DNA from: Victivallis vadensis
GTDB taxonomy: Bacteria; Verrucomicrobiota; Lentisphaeria; Victivallales; GWF2-50-93
Assembly (NCBI GenBank): GCA_945883805.1
Contig: CAMCYE010000011.1
Location: 1 to 50,184, forward strand
DNA: 50,184 nt
Direction of reading: 5' to 3'
The notes under the pieces were generated by a model. That model was given only the letters and a program-made list of their open reading frames with translations. It was not told where the DNA came from and searched no databases. Of this stretch, positions 9,020-16,704 are shown one piece after another. Every line of letters starts with the position of its first letter. The stretch's first letter is position 1. The position numbers and the translations under genes were made by a program.

Positions 9020-9793
9020 TTAGGGAGCTTCATAGACATGTTTACTGCTGGTTCCAAGCTCATTCTGAAGATTGGATTTGTCGGCGTGCATGTCTATGTA
9101 AAGCGTACTCATCATCTTGCCGTGTCTGAATTCTCCCCCACCAGTAGATAAGTCAGCGCTAGACTTGAAGGGCCAAGTGTTTATTGAAAATAGAAATGGT
9201 AAACCCGGATAAGTTCCTTCCCTTCTACCGTCGCTCAAATAAATAATATTTGAGGGGGCTTTTATCGCTGTTATTTTTCTCATGTTGCCATTGCGGGGCC
9301 AGTTGCAATAATAGTTCTGCATATAGGAAAAAAAATTATAATTTATAGTTGAACTGACAAGTCTGGCGCGATATTCATCTGCCGGACAGAAATATATTCC
9401 GGTATTCATCTTAGAATTCCCAGTGTCGGTCTTTATGTTCGTGTACGGTTCTAGATTACTGTAAAATACGCCATCCCCGGAAACCTCTCCTGGAAAATAT
9501 GCGTTCCAGTCAATGGTGTACATCAGCACTGCCGTACCTAGCTGTTTCAAATTCCCGGTACAGACAATTCCCTTGGCTACGTCTTTCGATTTGCTCAAGG
9601 CGGGCAAAAGCATGGACGCAAGTATCGCGATAATAGCTATTACAACGAGGAGTTCAATTAATGTAAAAGTTGCCCCAGCAGTGAGTTGCATATTGCGAGC
9701 CAAGCCGGCCGCCTGTGCGTTTTCTCCTGATTGCGCGACTGGCTGTCTTTCAGCAACAGCCAGCCATTTGAGTTCACATGGGCACTTTTTCAT
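9020..9793 (-). CDS. Pseudopilin-like protein (type IV pilin/DUF1559-like)
   Basis: This 257-residue protein has an unusually long leader of about 40 residues before the prepilin helix [20 protein letters not shown]. It then has a globular domain ending in an H-rich, DMHAD-containing segment ([19 protein letters not shown]) like the H-X9-DG C-terminus of PVC pseudopilins. The residue before the Phe is Thr, preceded by Ala, and not the usual Gly, so the peptidase site is not canonical. Such proteins occur in large families in Planctomycetota and Lentisphaerota and are thought to be surface or secretion-related. It sits between the lacI-type regulator and the DUF4838 gene. A GGGAG ribosome-binding site lies 7 nt before the ATG. 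Confidence 0.85.
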   Translation of the reverse strand: MKKCPCELKWLAVAERQPVAQSGENAQAAGLARNMQLTAGATFTLIELLVVIAIIAILASMLLPALSKSKDVAKGIVCTGNLKQLGTAVLMYTIDWNAYFPGEVSGDGVFYSNLEPYTNIKTDTGNSKMNTGIYFCPADEYRARLVSSTINYNFFSYMQNYYCNWPRNGNMRKITAIKAPSNIIYLSDGRREGTYPGLPFLFSINTWPFKSSADLSTGGGEFRHGKMMSTLYIDMHADKSNLQNELGTSSKHVYEAP

Positions 9794-9827
9794 TTTCCAA
9801 CTCCCTTTTTCATTAAATCCATTACGT

Positions 9828-10841
9828 TTATTTTGTTTTCAGCGGTCCTGTGCTTTTTCTTATTACAAGAGCGGAATCACAGCTTGTTTTAACGTGAAAC
9901 CTTGCAGGATTGCTGATTCTTTTCAGGAACAGCTCAACTGCCAGACTGCCCATTTCCATGGCATTATGATCTATTGATGTCAATGCCGGATAAGTGCATT
10001 CGCATTTATCCGTATTATCAATGCCAATAACACTGAGATCGCCAGGGACTTTGACATGCTTCTCAGCGGCGGCGCGAAGAAGCATGGCAGCATATAAATC
10101 ATTACTGCAAATTGCCGCAGTAGGGAATTCAGGCAGATTCATCCAGAAGGCCAGGGTTTCAGAAATCAGCGTTTCAGTTTCGTCTGCGGATGCTATTTTT
10201 ATAGTTGGTGTTTGTATGAAATCTTGGTTTATCGGGAGTCCTCTGAGTTTTGACTCGTTTTCAAAAATGTTTTTCCTGTCTCGCAGGAGTCCGTCAATCT
10301 TCCCGCCGGGAGGCAAAATCCCTAAAAAAGCTATTCTGCAATGCCCAAGTTCAATTAAATGGTTAAAAGCCTTGATAATCCCGCCCTGATTATCCGGAAC
10401 TACCGTATCGCAGAGGGTTTCCAGCGGTGAGTAATTCAATAAGATCAGAGGTATTTCCCGTGCTAAATCTTTAAAGACATCGGTGGAAAGTTTATCCGCA
10501 AGTATTATCCCGTCAACTTTTCTATTGGTAATGAGCCTTGAGTTACAGATATTTTCATTGTCTACGATGACATGGTATCCGGCTTCCATGGAACTCTTCT
10601 GAATACCTAAAAAAAACCGATTGTAGAAGTTATTTTCCACATTCATGTCAGAGCCCAAAATATATCCTATATTCCATGTCTTTCCGCGACTTGCCTTCAG
10701 CAGATAGCTGGTATCCCTCATCATATCCATTATTTTTTGACGTTTTTCACGGGAGACCTTAATGGTGGATGGATTGTTCAACACCAGGGAGACTGTTGTC
10801 TGGGAAATTTTAAGTTTTCTGGCTATTTCCATCTGATTCAT
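9828..10841 (-). CDS. LacI/GalR-family transcriptional regulator
   Basis: This 337-residue protein has the family layout. The N-terminal helix-turn-helix reads [20 protein letters not shown]. The hinge helix region follows (SYLLKAS, in place of the usual Y.PN..A), and then a periplasmic-binding-protein-like sensor domain with the late ICSNDLYA and VIGIDN motifs. It probably senses a sugar and controls the pseudopilin and glycan genes downstream on the same strand. GGAGAG lies 8 nt before the ATG. No operator could be assigned with confidence. The AT-rich upstream region has a near-palindrome TAATATTATTAGTAATAT at about 10912-10929, which lacks the central CG usual for LacI sites. Confidence 0.9.
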   Translation of the reverse strand: MNQMEIARKLKISQTTVSLVLNNPSTIKVSREKRQKIMDMMRDTSYLLKASRGKTWNIGYILGSDMNVENNFYNRFFLGIQKSSMEAGYHVIVDNENICNSRLITNRKVDGIILADKLSTDVFKDLAREIPLILLNYSPLETLCDTVVPDNQGGIIKAFNHLIELGHCRIAFLGILPPGGKIDGLLRDRKNIFENESKLRGLPINQDFIQTPTIKIASADETETLISETLAFWMNLPEFPTAAICSNDLYAAMLLRAAAEKHVKVPGDLSVIGIDNTDKCECTYPALTSIDHNAMEMGSLAVELFLKRISNPARFHVKTSCDSALVIRKSTGPLKTK

Positions 10842-11306
10842 ATTGTTAACTCTCCATCTTATTTTTACATTATACGAGATGGGGAAGAATTAAGCAATAG
10901 GAGAAGCAGGTAATATTATTAGTAATATACTCGTTCGGTGTGACCTAGGGTGTTAAAAACTTTCCTTCTTCCTTCAAAATATGTCCCCGTAATTAATTTG
11001 ATATTTGGTTGATATTCTTTTTTTACAGTGTGAGTTACGCATTTTTAAACTCCTGTTTACTTGGGCACGCGGTCACTTGGCCACTCGGGCACTCAGTCAA
11101 ATGCGTCTGCAATTGGATGGAATAACAAACAGGTTTGGAAAGGGATGGGATGCGATAAACAGTTATCAGTAATCAGTCGTCAGTTATCAGGAATATGACG
11201 GATTGTATTACGGAATATCCAATGTCCAAGCTTAATTCCTCGGTTGGAAATCGAGTGTTGAACATTGGATGTTCATGGGGGGGGTTTTCCTTCCCCGCAT
11301 CAAAGA
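10842..11306. other. Intergenic region with two degenerate short-unit arrays
   Basis: No gene was found here. Two low-complexity tracts stand out. At about 11061-11098 variants of CACTTGG/CACTCGG are repeated. At about 11160-11190 CAGTTATCAGTAATCAGTCG is followed by another CAGTTATCAG. They resemble the arrays at 19443-19511 and 47804-47841 in design but not in sequence. Confidence 0.6.
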
Positions 11307-11336
11307 GCCAAGCAGACGCTTGGCGTTCCCAGGAGA
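11307..11336. repeat. REP-like palindrome copy C
   Basis: The perfect palindrome GCCAAGC-AGAC-GCTTGGC is followed by GTTCCCAGGAGA. The same unit occurs twice at 35620-35696 in opposite orientations. The 30-base match to 35620-35650 has about one difference. Confidence 0.8.
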
Positions 11337-11342
11337 AAGAAT

Positions 11343-11383
11343 CTCGGGCTGGCCCCAGTCATACGACGGGGTAAAAAAGCCCG
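11343..11383 (-). terminator. Hairpin just after acsC
   Basis: CTCGGGCT (11343-11350) and AGCCCGAG (11376-11383) form a perfect 8-bp inverted repeat directly after the acsC stop. Inside the loop CCCC and GGGG can pair as well. There is no clear U-tract after the stem, so terminator strength is uncertain. The 13 bases of stop-proximal sequence (AACTCGGGCTTT) recur after the homocysteine methyltransferase gene at about 22182-22194. Confidence 0.45.
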
Positions 11384-11385
11384 AG

Positions 11386-12726
11386 TTACTTGATGCGCGC
11401 TTTTACGAAGCTCTCGATGTCGGCGGCTTCCTGCGGACCTACGATGACTTTCCAGCCGGGAAGGCTTTCCTCTAATTCGCCGCTGATCTGTGCGACATAG
11501 CCCGGAATTATTATCTGGCGTGTCGCAACCTGTTCCTCCAATCCGATACCCTTGATGAATTTTGCAATTGAGGCGCCGGAGAATTTTCCCGCCGCCCAGG
11601 CGGTTAGCACACTCATGCCCTCGCATTCCGGCACGACAAGCCAGGCGTTTGTCCCGCTGTTCTCTATTTCGCCGGACACGATAAAATAAGTCAGGGAGAA
11701 ATTGGTTGTGATGAAAACTGGGGAATTCCTATCAGGTTCGCCAACCGGATAAACCTTCGGTTCAACCTGGATCGGTTTCTGCGGATCGGTATAGATGTTG
11801 AGGCGCAGAGTCATCACGGAAACAAGCATCGCCGGATCAAAATATGGGAGGACACAGATTCCGCCGTATTTCGTAATCTCATTTATGACGTCCGTGGAAA
11901 TGTCGAACATTTCCCCTCCGTCTATGAACTTGAGCGATGGATAGCCGAGAGCCTTGAAGGAATCCTTCAGCGCAGCCCTGCGAGTTATCGAATTGACCTG
12001 GAACTGTTCCGAAAGCGAAAAAGTTTCAAAATTGAGAATGATGTTGTTGAATCCGGATTCCTTTATTTTTGCGGTAAGCGCGGTAAGCTCGTCAAGATTG
12101 GGAGCCGTCACCGCAAGCGCGTGTCCGTTCTCCTGGGCGACTTTGACAAGCTCAACTGCCGTCTTCGGATTCGCCGAGGCAATCACGCTGTTCGAACCTT
12201 TGACAGCTTTTGCCGCAGCCGAAATTGACTGCAGGTTGGAACTGCGCATCACAAGGGGGCGCTTTGCAACTTCAAAAGCCCTGGCACAGAGATTTGCGAA
12301 CTTCGCAGGCTCACCGCTTTTGTCGGTTACTGAAATCATGTCAACACGGAGTTTTTCCCCGACGCGCTCAAGGACATAATCCCGAACAGATACGAGAGTT
12401 TTTTCAATTGACTCAGGGCTGTCGGTATCGTTGATATTCACCGCAAGTGCGGTCTGGTTAACGAAAGTTTTCTCGTGCCTGTAAAGGACAGTCTCCTCGC
12501 CGAGCCTGAGTTTTTTGTCAACGCCCAGTTCAATGCACTTCACCGGCGGCTCGCTTGCGGCGCCGAGAATCTGCTTGGCCTCTTCGGACGCGTATGGGCA
12601 TTCTGAAAGTTCAGCTTTTTGCGCTGCGAGTTTCATTGCGAATGCGAGGCATGTGTTTGAACCGCATTCTTTGCAGTTCGTCTTCGGCAGAAGCTTCTGT
12701 ATCTGCAGACCTGTCAATTTAGCCAT
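11386..12726 (-). CDS. acsC: Corrinoid iron-sulfur protein large subunit
   Basis: This is the gamma subunit of the CFeSP, 446 residues from the ATG at 12726, which has a strong AGGAGG 7-8 nt upstream. An upstream in-frame start at 12780 lies in a repeat and is rejected. The N-terminal [4Fe-4S] motif is complete: Cys18, Cys21, Cys26 and Cys43 in CKECGSNTC...C. A TIM barrel follows, then a C-terminal corrinoid-binding domain. With AcsD it carries the methyl group to acetyl-CoA synthase in the cytoplasm. It is the last gene of the operon and is separated from acsB-acsD by a 449-bp repeat-bounded cassette that leaves its ribosome-binding site intact. Confidence 0.95.
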   Translation of the reverse strand: MAKLTGLQIQKLLPKTNCKECGSNTCLAFAMKLAAQKAELSECPYASEEAKQILGAASEPPVKCIELGVDKKLRLGEETVLYRHEKTFVNQTALAVNINDTDSPESIEKTLVSVRDYVLERVGEKLRVDMISVTDKSGEPAKFANLCARAFEVAKRPLVMRSSNLQSISAAAKAVKGSNSVIASANPKTAVELVKVAQENGHALAVTAPNLDELTALTAKIKESGFNNIILNFETFSLSEQFQVNSITRRAALKDSFKALGYPSLKFIDGGEMFDISTDVINEITKYGGICVLPYFDPAMLVSVMTLRLNIYTDPQKPIQVEPKVYPVGEPDRNSPVFITTNFSLTYFIVSGEIENSGTNAWLVVPECEGMSVLTAWAAGKFSGASIAKFIKGIGLEEQVATRQIIIPGYVAQISGELEESLPGWKVIVGPQEAADIESFVKARIK

Positions 12727-12756
12727 TGTATTTTCCTCCTGAATAATAGATTTTTC

Positions 12757-13205
12757 TCTCACAAAGCCACAAAGGCTCAAAGTTATGTTTAAATAATTAC
12801 ACCGTTTATAATTCTTGAAATCCCATCTTTCATCAACGCCTCTCCAAAATTCAGCAGATAGCCGAGCTTTAGATTTGTCAGTTTTAAATATGTCAGAACT
12901 TGTTTTTTATGTGCATCCGAAATTGACTCAACTGATTTAAGTTCAATTATAACTTTTTTATTGATAATCAAATCAGCTTTGAATCCTTCAAGAAATTCAA
13001 TCCCATGATATTTTATTGGAATTGAAACCTGTCGTTCAACTGCTAATCCTCGTTTCTGCAATTCATGAGCAAGTAAGACTTCATAAACTGTTTCCAACAA
13101 GCCCGGCCCAAGATCCCTGTGTAACTCCACTGCGGCATCTACAACTATTTTTCCTATTTCATTTTCATTCATATAAAACTTTGAGCCTCTGTGCCTTTGT
13201 GTGAG
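12757..13205. mobile_element. Inverted-repeat-bounded cassette carrying a GxxExxY gene
   Basis: Inverted repeats of about 28 bp bound this segment. The left end (12757-12784) reads TCTCACAAAGCCACAAAGGC then TCAAAGTT. The right end (13177-13205) is nearly its reverse complement. The cassette starts 1 nt after the acsB-acsD stop codon and ends 30 nt before the acsC start, so it fills a gene junction without breaking either gene. Its single ORF points with the operon. There is no transposase, so any mobility would need a helper in trans. No target duplication was visible. Confidence 0.65.
12789..13172 (-). CDS. GxxExxY-family protein
   Basis: This 127-residue protein has the eponymous motif GLLETVYE and the PD-(D/E)XK-like core with E, D and K residues in FLEGFKADLIINKKVIIELKS. 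The family (PF13366-type) is widespread in environmental bacteria and of unknown function; a nuclease fold is suspected. The only ribosome-binding candidate (AGAGG) lies inside the inverted terminal repeat, about 13 nt before the ATG, so the repeat may supply translation signals. It is embedded between acsB-acsD and acsC on the same strand but has no plausible CODH role. I read it as cassette cargo. Confidence 0.85.
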   Translation of the reverse strand: MNENEIGKIVVDAAVELHRDLGPGLLETVYEVLLAHELQKRGLAVERQVSIPIKYHGIEFLEGFKADLIINKKVIIELKSVESISDAHKKQVLTYLKLTNLKLGYLLNFGEALMKDGISRIINGVII

Positions 13206-13206
13206 G

Positions 13207-16200
13207 TCATTTTTGCATCAGCTTAGTTATCATCTGTTTAAGTCCGCGGACTGATTCCGGATTGTACATTATCAGGATGTCCGCGCCGGAGTAAAGAAGA
13301 TTTGCTGCGGTGGTGAATTCCCACATTGCCGCACGTTTATCCAGGTCGCCCCATGCAGGGAAATCTTTTTCCTCGGCTTTGACTTCCTTGGACTTGGCAC
13401 ACTCCTGTCCCGGCGAAACTATCATCGGGCCGGAGAGCATCCTGTCACCGGTGATTCCGGTGTATCTTACACGCTCCATCACGGAATATGTGTATTCCAG
13501 ACCGTATCCCACCGACCCAGTCATCGGATCCATGACAATCTGCTCGAGCTTGACATCCATATTTGTGAGAAGGATGTTGAGCTGTTTTGCGATGTTCACA
13601 TCAATCGGGGACTGGGAGACAATCGAATGGTTGTATCCGAGCGCGGCACCTGCGATTGTCCGGTAGTTGTTCTGCTCGACCCAGTTGAGAAGCAGATTTT
13701 CACCGGCACACGCCTGGGCGACGGCTTTCATGACTTCATTGTTCCTATCGAAACTATTATGACCCGTTACGATCAGCGGCACATCGACCGCTTCAAGCAC
13801 GGATTTGACAAGTTTCACCGCTTCTTCGGGCGAACGGTTCCCCTTTTCGGGATGAGTCCCCTCAAGACGGACACTTATAAGATCCGCTCCGAATTTTTCC
13901 ACACACGCCTTCGCCATTTTCGCGGGATCGGAAAGAAGATCGCCGTAGGCCTTCCTAAGGGTCTGCGGATATTTTTCACTGACAACGTCGAAAACTTCCA
14001 TGGCGACAAGTGGCCTGTTCGGCATTTCACCTTCCCAAAGATGGAACGGCATGCAGTTCGCACCTCCGATGGAGAGAGTCTTCCCGCGTGTGCCACCTTC
14101 CTTTTTTGTCGCGCCGAGTTTCACTGTCCATACGGGAAACTCACACTTGTCCTTTTTGATTTTGAAGGTCTTCAGGGTTGAAAACCTTTCTTCCGCTGTC
14201 GGCCCCTTTGGTTTCTTGCCAATTAAAATTTCTTCGGAAACAGGGGGAACTGTTTTCGAAGAAATTTTTTCACCTAGATACTTTTCGCTCAAAGTGGCAA
14301 TTATGTCTTTTACCATTTCTTTTCCGAGGGATGATTTAAGCTGTTCGGAAATCTCCTTTGAGATCTGCTGTTTGAGTTCATTTATCAGTTCGGGGGTGAT
14401 CCTTGTTGCGGCTTCTTCTTTTGGAAGAGGCGCGACCTCCTTCTTTTTCTCATCCCGGATTGCGGCAGAGTCAATCTTCTCCACGGCTTCAGCCTTCACG
14501 TCCACAGCGTCTGAATGTGCAAAGTTTGCCATGTCTTCCATCTGGATTGCAGGATGTCCCACTTTTTCCAGATATTTGCGGACTTCGCTGGCTTCAGTGG
14601 CATTTGTCTCATCCGCAATTTTTTCCAGAAGGTCAGGCACGCCCTGCTCCTTGAAACGCAGTTTCAGGTCAGCCGCCAGAAGTTCCTTCAGTTCCTTCGG
14701 CATCCAGACAAGCCTTCTGAACCCGCCTTCGGCACCGAGGAATTTCCTGGAGGTGAGGAACACCTTTCCGCATCCCATGAATCCGGGAGTCTGCTGTCCG
14801 CCGCCGACGTTTCCGGCAAGCGATGAGAAAGTCATTCCGACCGGAGTGTCACCTTGGAATTCACGATTTACAACCATCACGCCGTTGCATTCGGGAAGAT
14901 ATGCGCAGATGACTTCGAAGCATCCGCAGCTTGTCATCGGCCTGTCCATGATCGAATAGGCGCAGAACGAGTCCACCGCCTTGTGACTGCCGGTGAACAC
15001 GTAGTCATTGATACCTTTCCATATTCCTTTTACCGGATCGAGGCACTCGCCTTTTTTCACCGGCTGGTTCGGGCCGGTCTCATCAATTTCGTAGGCGGCT
15101 TTTCCGTCGAGCCAGTTGTATGCACCGCAGAGCCCGAGACGTTCGGGAGTGATGATGCAGACATGGTTCGGCGCAAACGACTGGCAGAGCAGGCAGGAGT
15201 AGAATATCTCAACCGACTCGTCGGTCATTGACTCCAGACGGCGGTTGCGTTCGTCATAGACTTTCCTTGCTACGGCAAGTCGTTTTTCAACTTCCTTCAA
15301 ATCAGTGACAAGCGTAACTTTCACCTTGTCCACGATGGCGGGATATTCGGAAAGGAGTTTGGCGTGGATTATTTCCCCGTAATGGCGGAGGCGCAGCCCC
15401 TTTGCAAAACCGGCTTTTGAAACACGGGTCCAAATGATGTCGCGCTGGCCCATGTGCCAGATTCCCTCGGCACCGTTGACAAGATGATGTAGCTGGCGCT
15501 CAAGGATGGGCTCGAAATCCGACTGCATTTTGCGTCCGGCGACTTCAACCCAGATTGCAAGCGGGATTGCTTCGCCCTCCTTCACCTTGTCAATGTCGGG
15601 TCCGATGATCTCTATCTCGCCGTCGTTAATATTTTCCAATTCGACGGATGTGACAAACTCGAATGCGGGGGTTTTGTTCCCGCCGAATTCGACATGGACG
15701 TCGGCTTTACGGATACGCTCCCCCTCGAAAGCCGCACCGTATGGAACCGGAATCGGAACTTTTGTTATCCGCACTTTGCATCCCCTGACTTCAAGCGCCC
15801 TCTCCACCATTGTTTCAGGCGGCACATTGGAAACAACATGCTCATAGGTGCAAACGCCCGTCGGCAGTATCTCCGGGATGCCCGTATCGGAAATCACGGG
15901 GAATCCGTAGTTGATCGCACCGGCGGCGGCGGCATATTTATCGGCGGTAACTTCGCCGAAAGCCATTACGAACGCGAATATGCGCTCCCTGTTGTATTTG
16001 AGATTCGCCTTGAAATCGCCCGGCTTCACTCCGCCGAATGAAAGGGCTGCGCGGTTCGCAAAACCCAGTGCGTAAATAAGGGCGGAGACGTCGCGTCCGA
16101 ACGGAACCAGCCGCGTTTCCCACCCGAGCTGTACGCCTTCTTCCGCAAGTTGTTCGGCGAACTGCACCCCGTTAGTGCAACCAGCCATGAAGACGTAGAG

Positions 16201-16704
16201 GTTCTTCTCCTGAAGTTCTTTGGCAATTTTGACAGCGATTTTGCTGTTGGGGGCGGCCCCTGTGATCGCCGCGAAACCCGGTGCGGAACCGTCGACAAAC
16301 TCGATACCGCGTTCACGCATTATGATGTCGTTTGCGGCGCCGAGCCATATTCCGTCTATCGGATTGGGTCCTATGAGATATTTGCATGCTTCGATTATTT
16401 CACACGCGAAAAGGGCGGCGGCTCCGGCATCGAGGGCACTGCCCAGATATGGTAGCCAGACCTTCTCGCTGGGGCGCGCGGGCAGAAGGCTTTTCGCTCG
16501 GAGCAATATCCTTCTCAGGTCGGAAAGTTTCTCCATTTTCTCACCGGTGAACGAATAAATCACCGGCAGATAATATGCCGTGCTGGGAAAAGCGACCGGG
16601 CTTGATTCGCCTTTCGCCTTAATGGCCTTATCCAACATGGCTTCGGCTTTCGCCACCCATTCAACTGCGCCGTCTATGGCGCTACTGCAGATTATTTTTG
16701 ACAT
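13207..16704 (-). CDS. acsB-acsD: Fused acetyl-CoA synthase (AcsB) and CFeSP small subunit (AcsD)
   Basis: One uninterrupted 1165-residue frame. Residues 1 to about 725 are AcsB. All six cluster-A ligands are present: Cys504, Cys507, Cys516 and Cys526 for the [4Fe-4S] cluster, and Cys593-Gly-Cys595 for the distal nickel. Residues about 726-840 are a charged, helical linker. Residues 841-1165 are AcsD, a TIM barrel of normal length (about 325) with GHNSFDRN and VMDPMTGSVGYG motifs. The ACS half makes acetyl-CoA from CO, methyl and CoA; the AcsD half pairs with AcsC to bind corrinoid. These are normally separate proteins. The ATG overlaps the acsA stop (TAATG) and has AGGAGAGG upstream, so translation is coupled. 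Confidence 0.95.
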   Translation of the reverse strand: MSKIICSSAIDGAVEWVAKAEAMLDKAIKAKGESSPVAFPSTAYYLPVIYSFTGEKMEKLSDLRRILLRAKSLLPARPSEKVWLPYLGSALDAGAAALFACEIIEACKYLIGPNPIDGIWLGAANDIIMRERGIEFVDGSAPGFAAITGAAPNSKIAVKIAKELQEKNLYVFMAGCTNGVQFAEQLAEEGVQLGWETRLVPFGRDVSALIYALGFANRAALSFGGVKPGDFKANLKYNRERIFAFVMAFGEVTADKYAAAAGAINYGFPVISDTGIPEILPTGVCTYEHVVSNVPPETMVERALEVRGCKVRITKVPIPVPYGAAFEGERIRKADVHVEFGGNKTPAFEFVTSVELENINDGEIEIIGPDIDKVKEGEAIPLAIWVEVAGRKMQSDFEPILERQLHHLVNGAEGIWHMGQRDIIWTRVSKAGFAKGLRLRHYGEIIHAKLLSEYPAIVDKVKVTLVTDLKEVEKRLAVARKVYDERNRRLESMTDESVEIFYSCLLCQSFAPNHVCIITPERLGLCGAYNWLDGKAAYEIDETGPNQPVKKGECLDPVKGIWKGINDYVFTGSHKAVDSFCAYSIMDRPMTSCGCFEVICAYLPECNGVMVVNREFQGDTPVGMTFSSLAGNVGGGQQTPGFMGCGKVFLTSRKFLGAEGGFRRLVWMPKELKELLAADLKLRFKEQGVPDLLEKIADETNATEASEVRKYLEKVGHPAIQMEDMANFAHSDAVDVKAEAVEKIDSAAIRDEKKKEVAPLPKEEAATRITPELINELKQQISKEISEQLKSSLGKEMVKDIIATLSEKYLGEKISSKTVPPVSEEILIGKKPKGPTAEERFSTLKTFKIKKDKCEFPVWTVKLGATKKEGGTRGKTLSIGGANCMPFHLWEGEMPNRPLVAMEVFDVVSEKYPQTLRKAYGDLLSDPAKMAKACVEKFGADLISVRLEGTHPEKGNRSPEEAVKLVKSVLEAVDVPLIVTGHNSFDRNNEVMKAVAQACAGENLLLNWVEQNNYRTIAGAALGYNHSIVSQSPIDVNIAKQLNILLTNMDVKLEQIVMDPMTGSVGYGLEYTYSVMERVRYTGITGDRMLSGPMIVSPGQECAKSKEVKAEEKDFPAWGDLDKRAAMWEFTTAANLLYSGADILIMYNPESVRGLKQMITKLMQK

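Noticed and set aside
10912..10929. A LacI-family operator at TAATATTATTAGTAATAT
   Set aside because: It lacks the central CG and could be chance in AT-rich DNA; recorded only in the regulator entry.
14000..14959. A 319-residue plus-strand frame
   Set aside because: It is antisense to acsB-acsD, Ser/Phe-rich and without domain sense.
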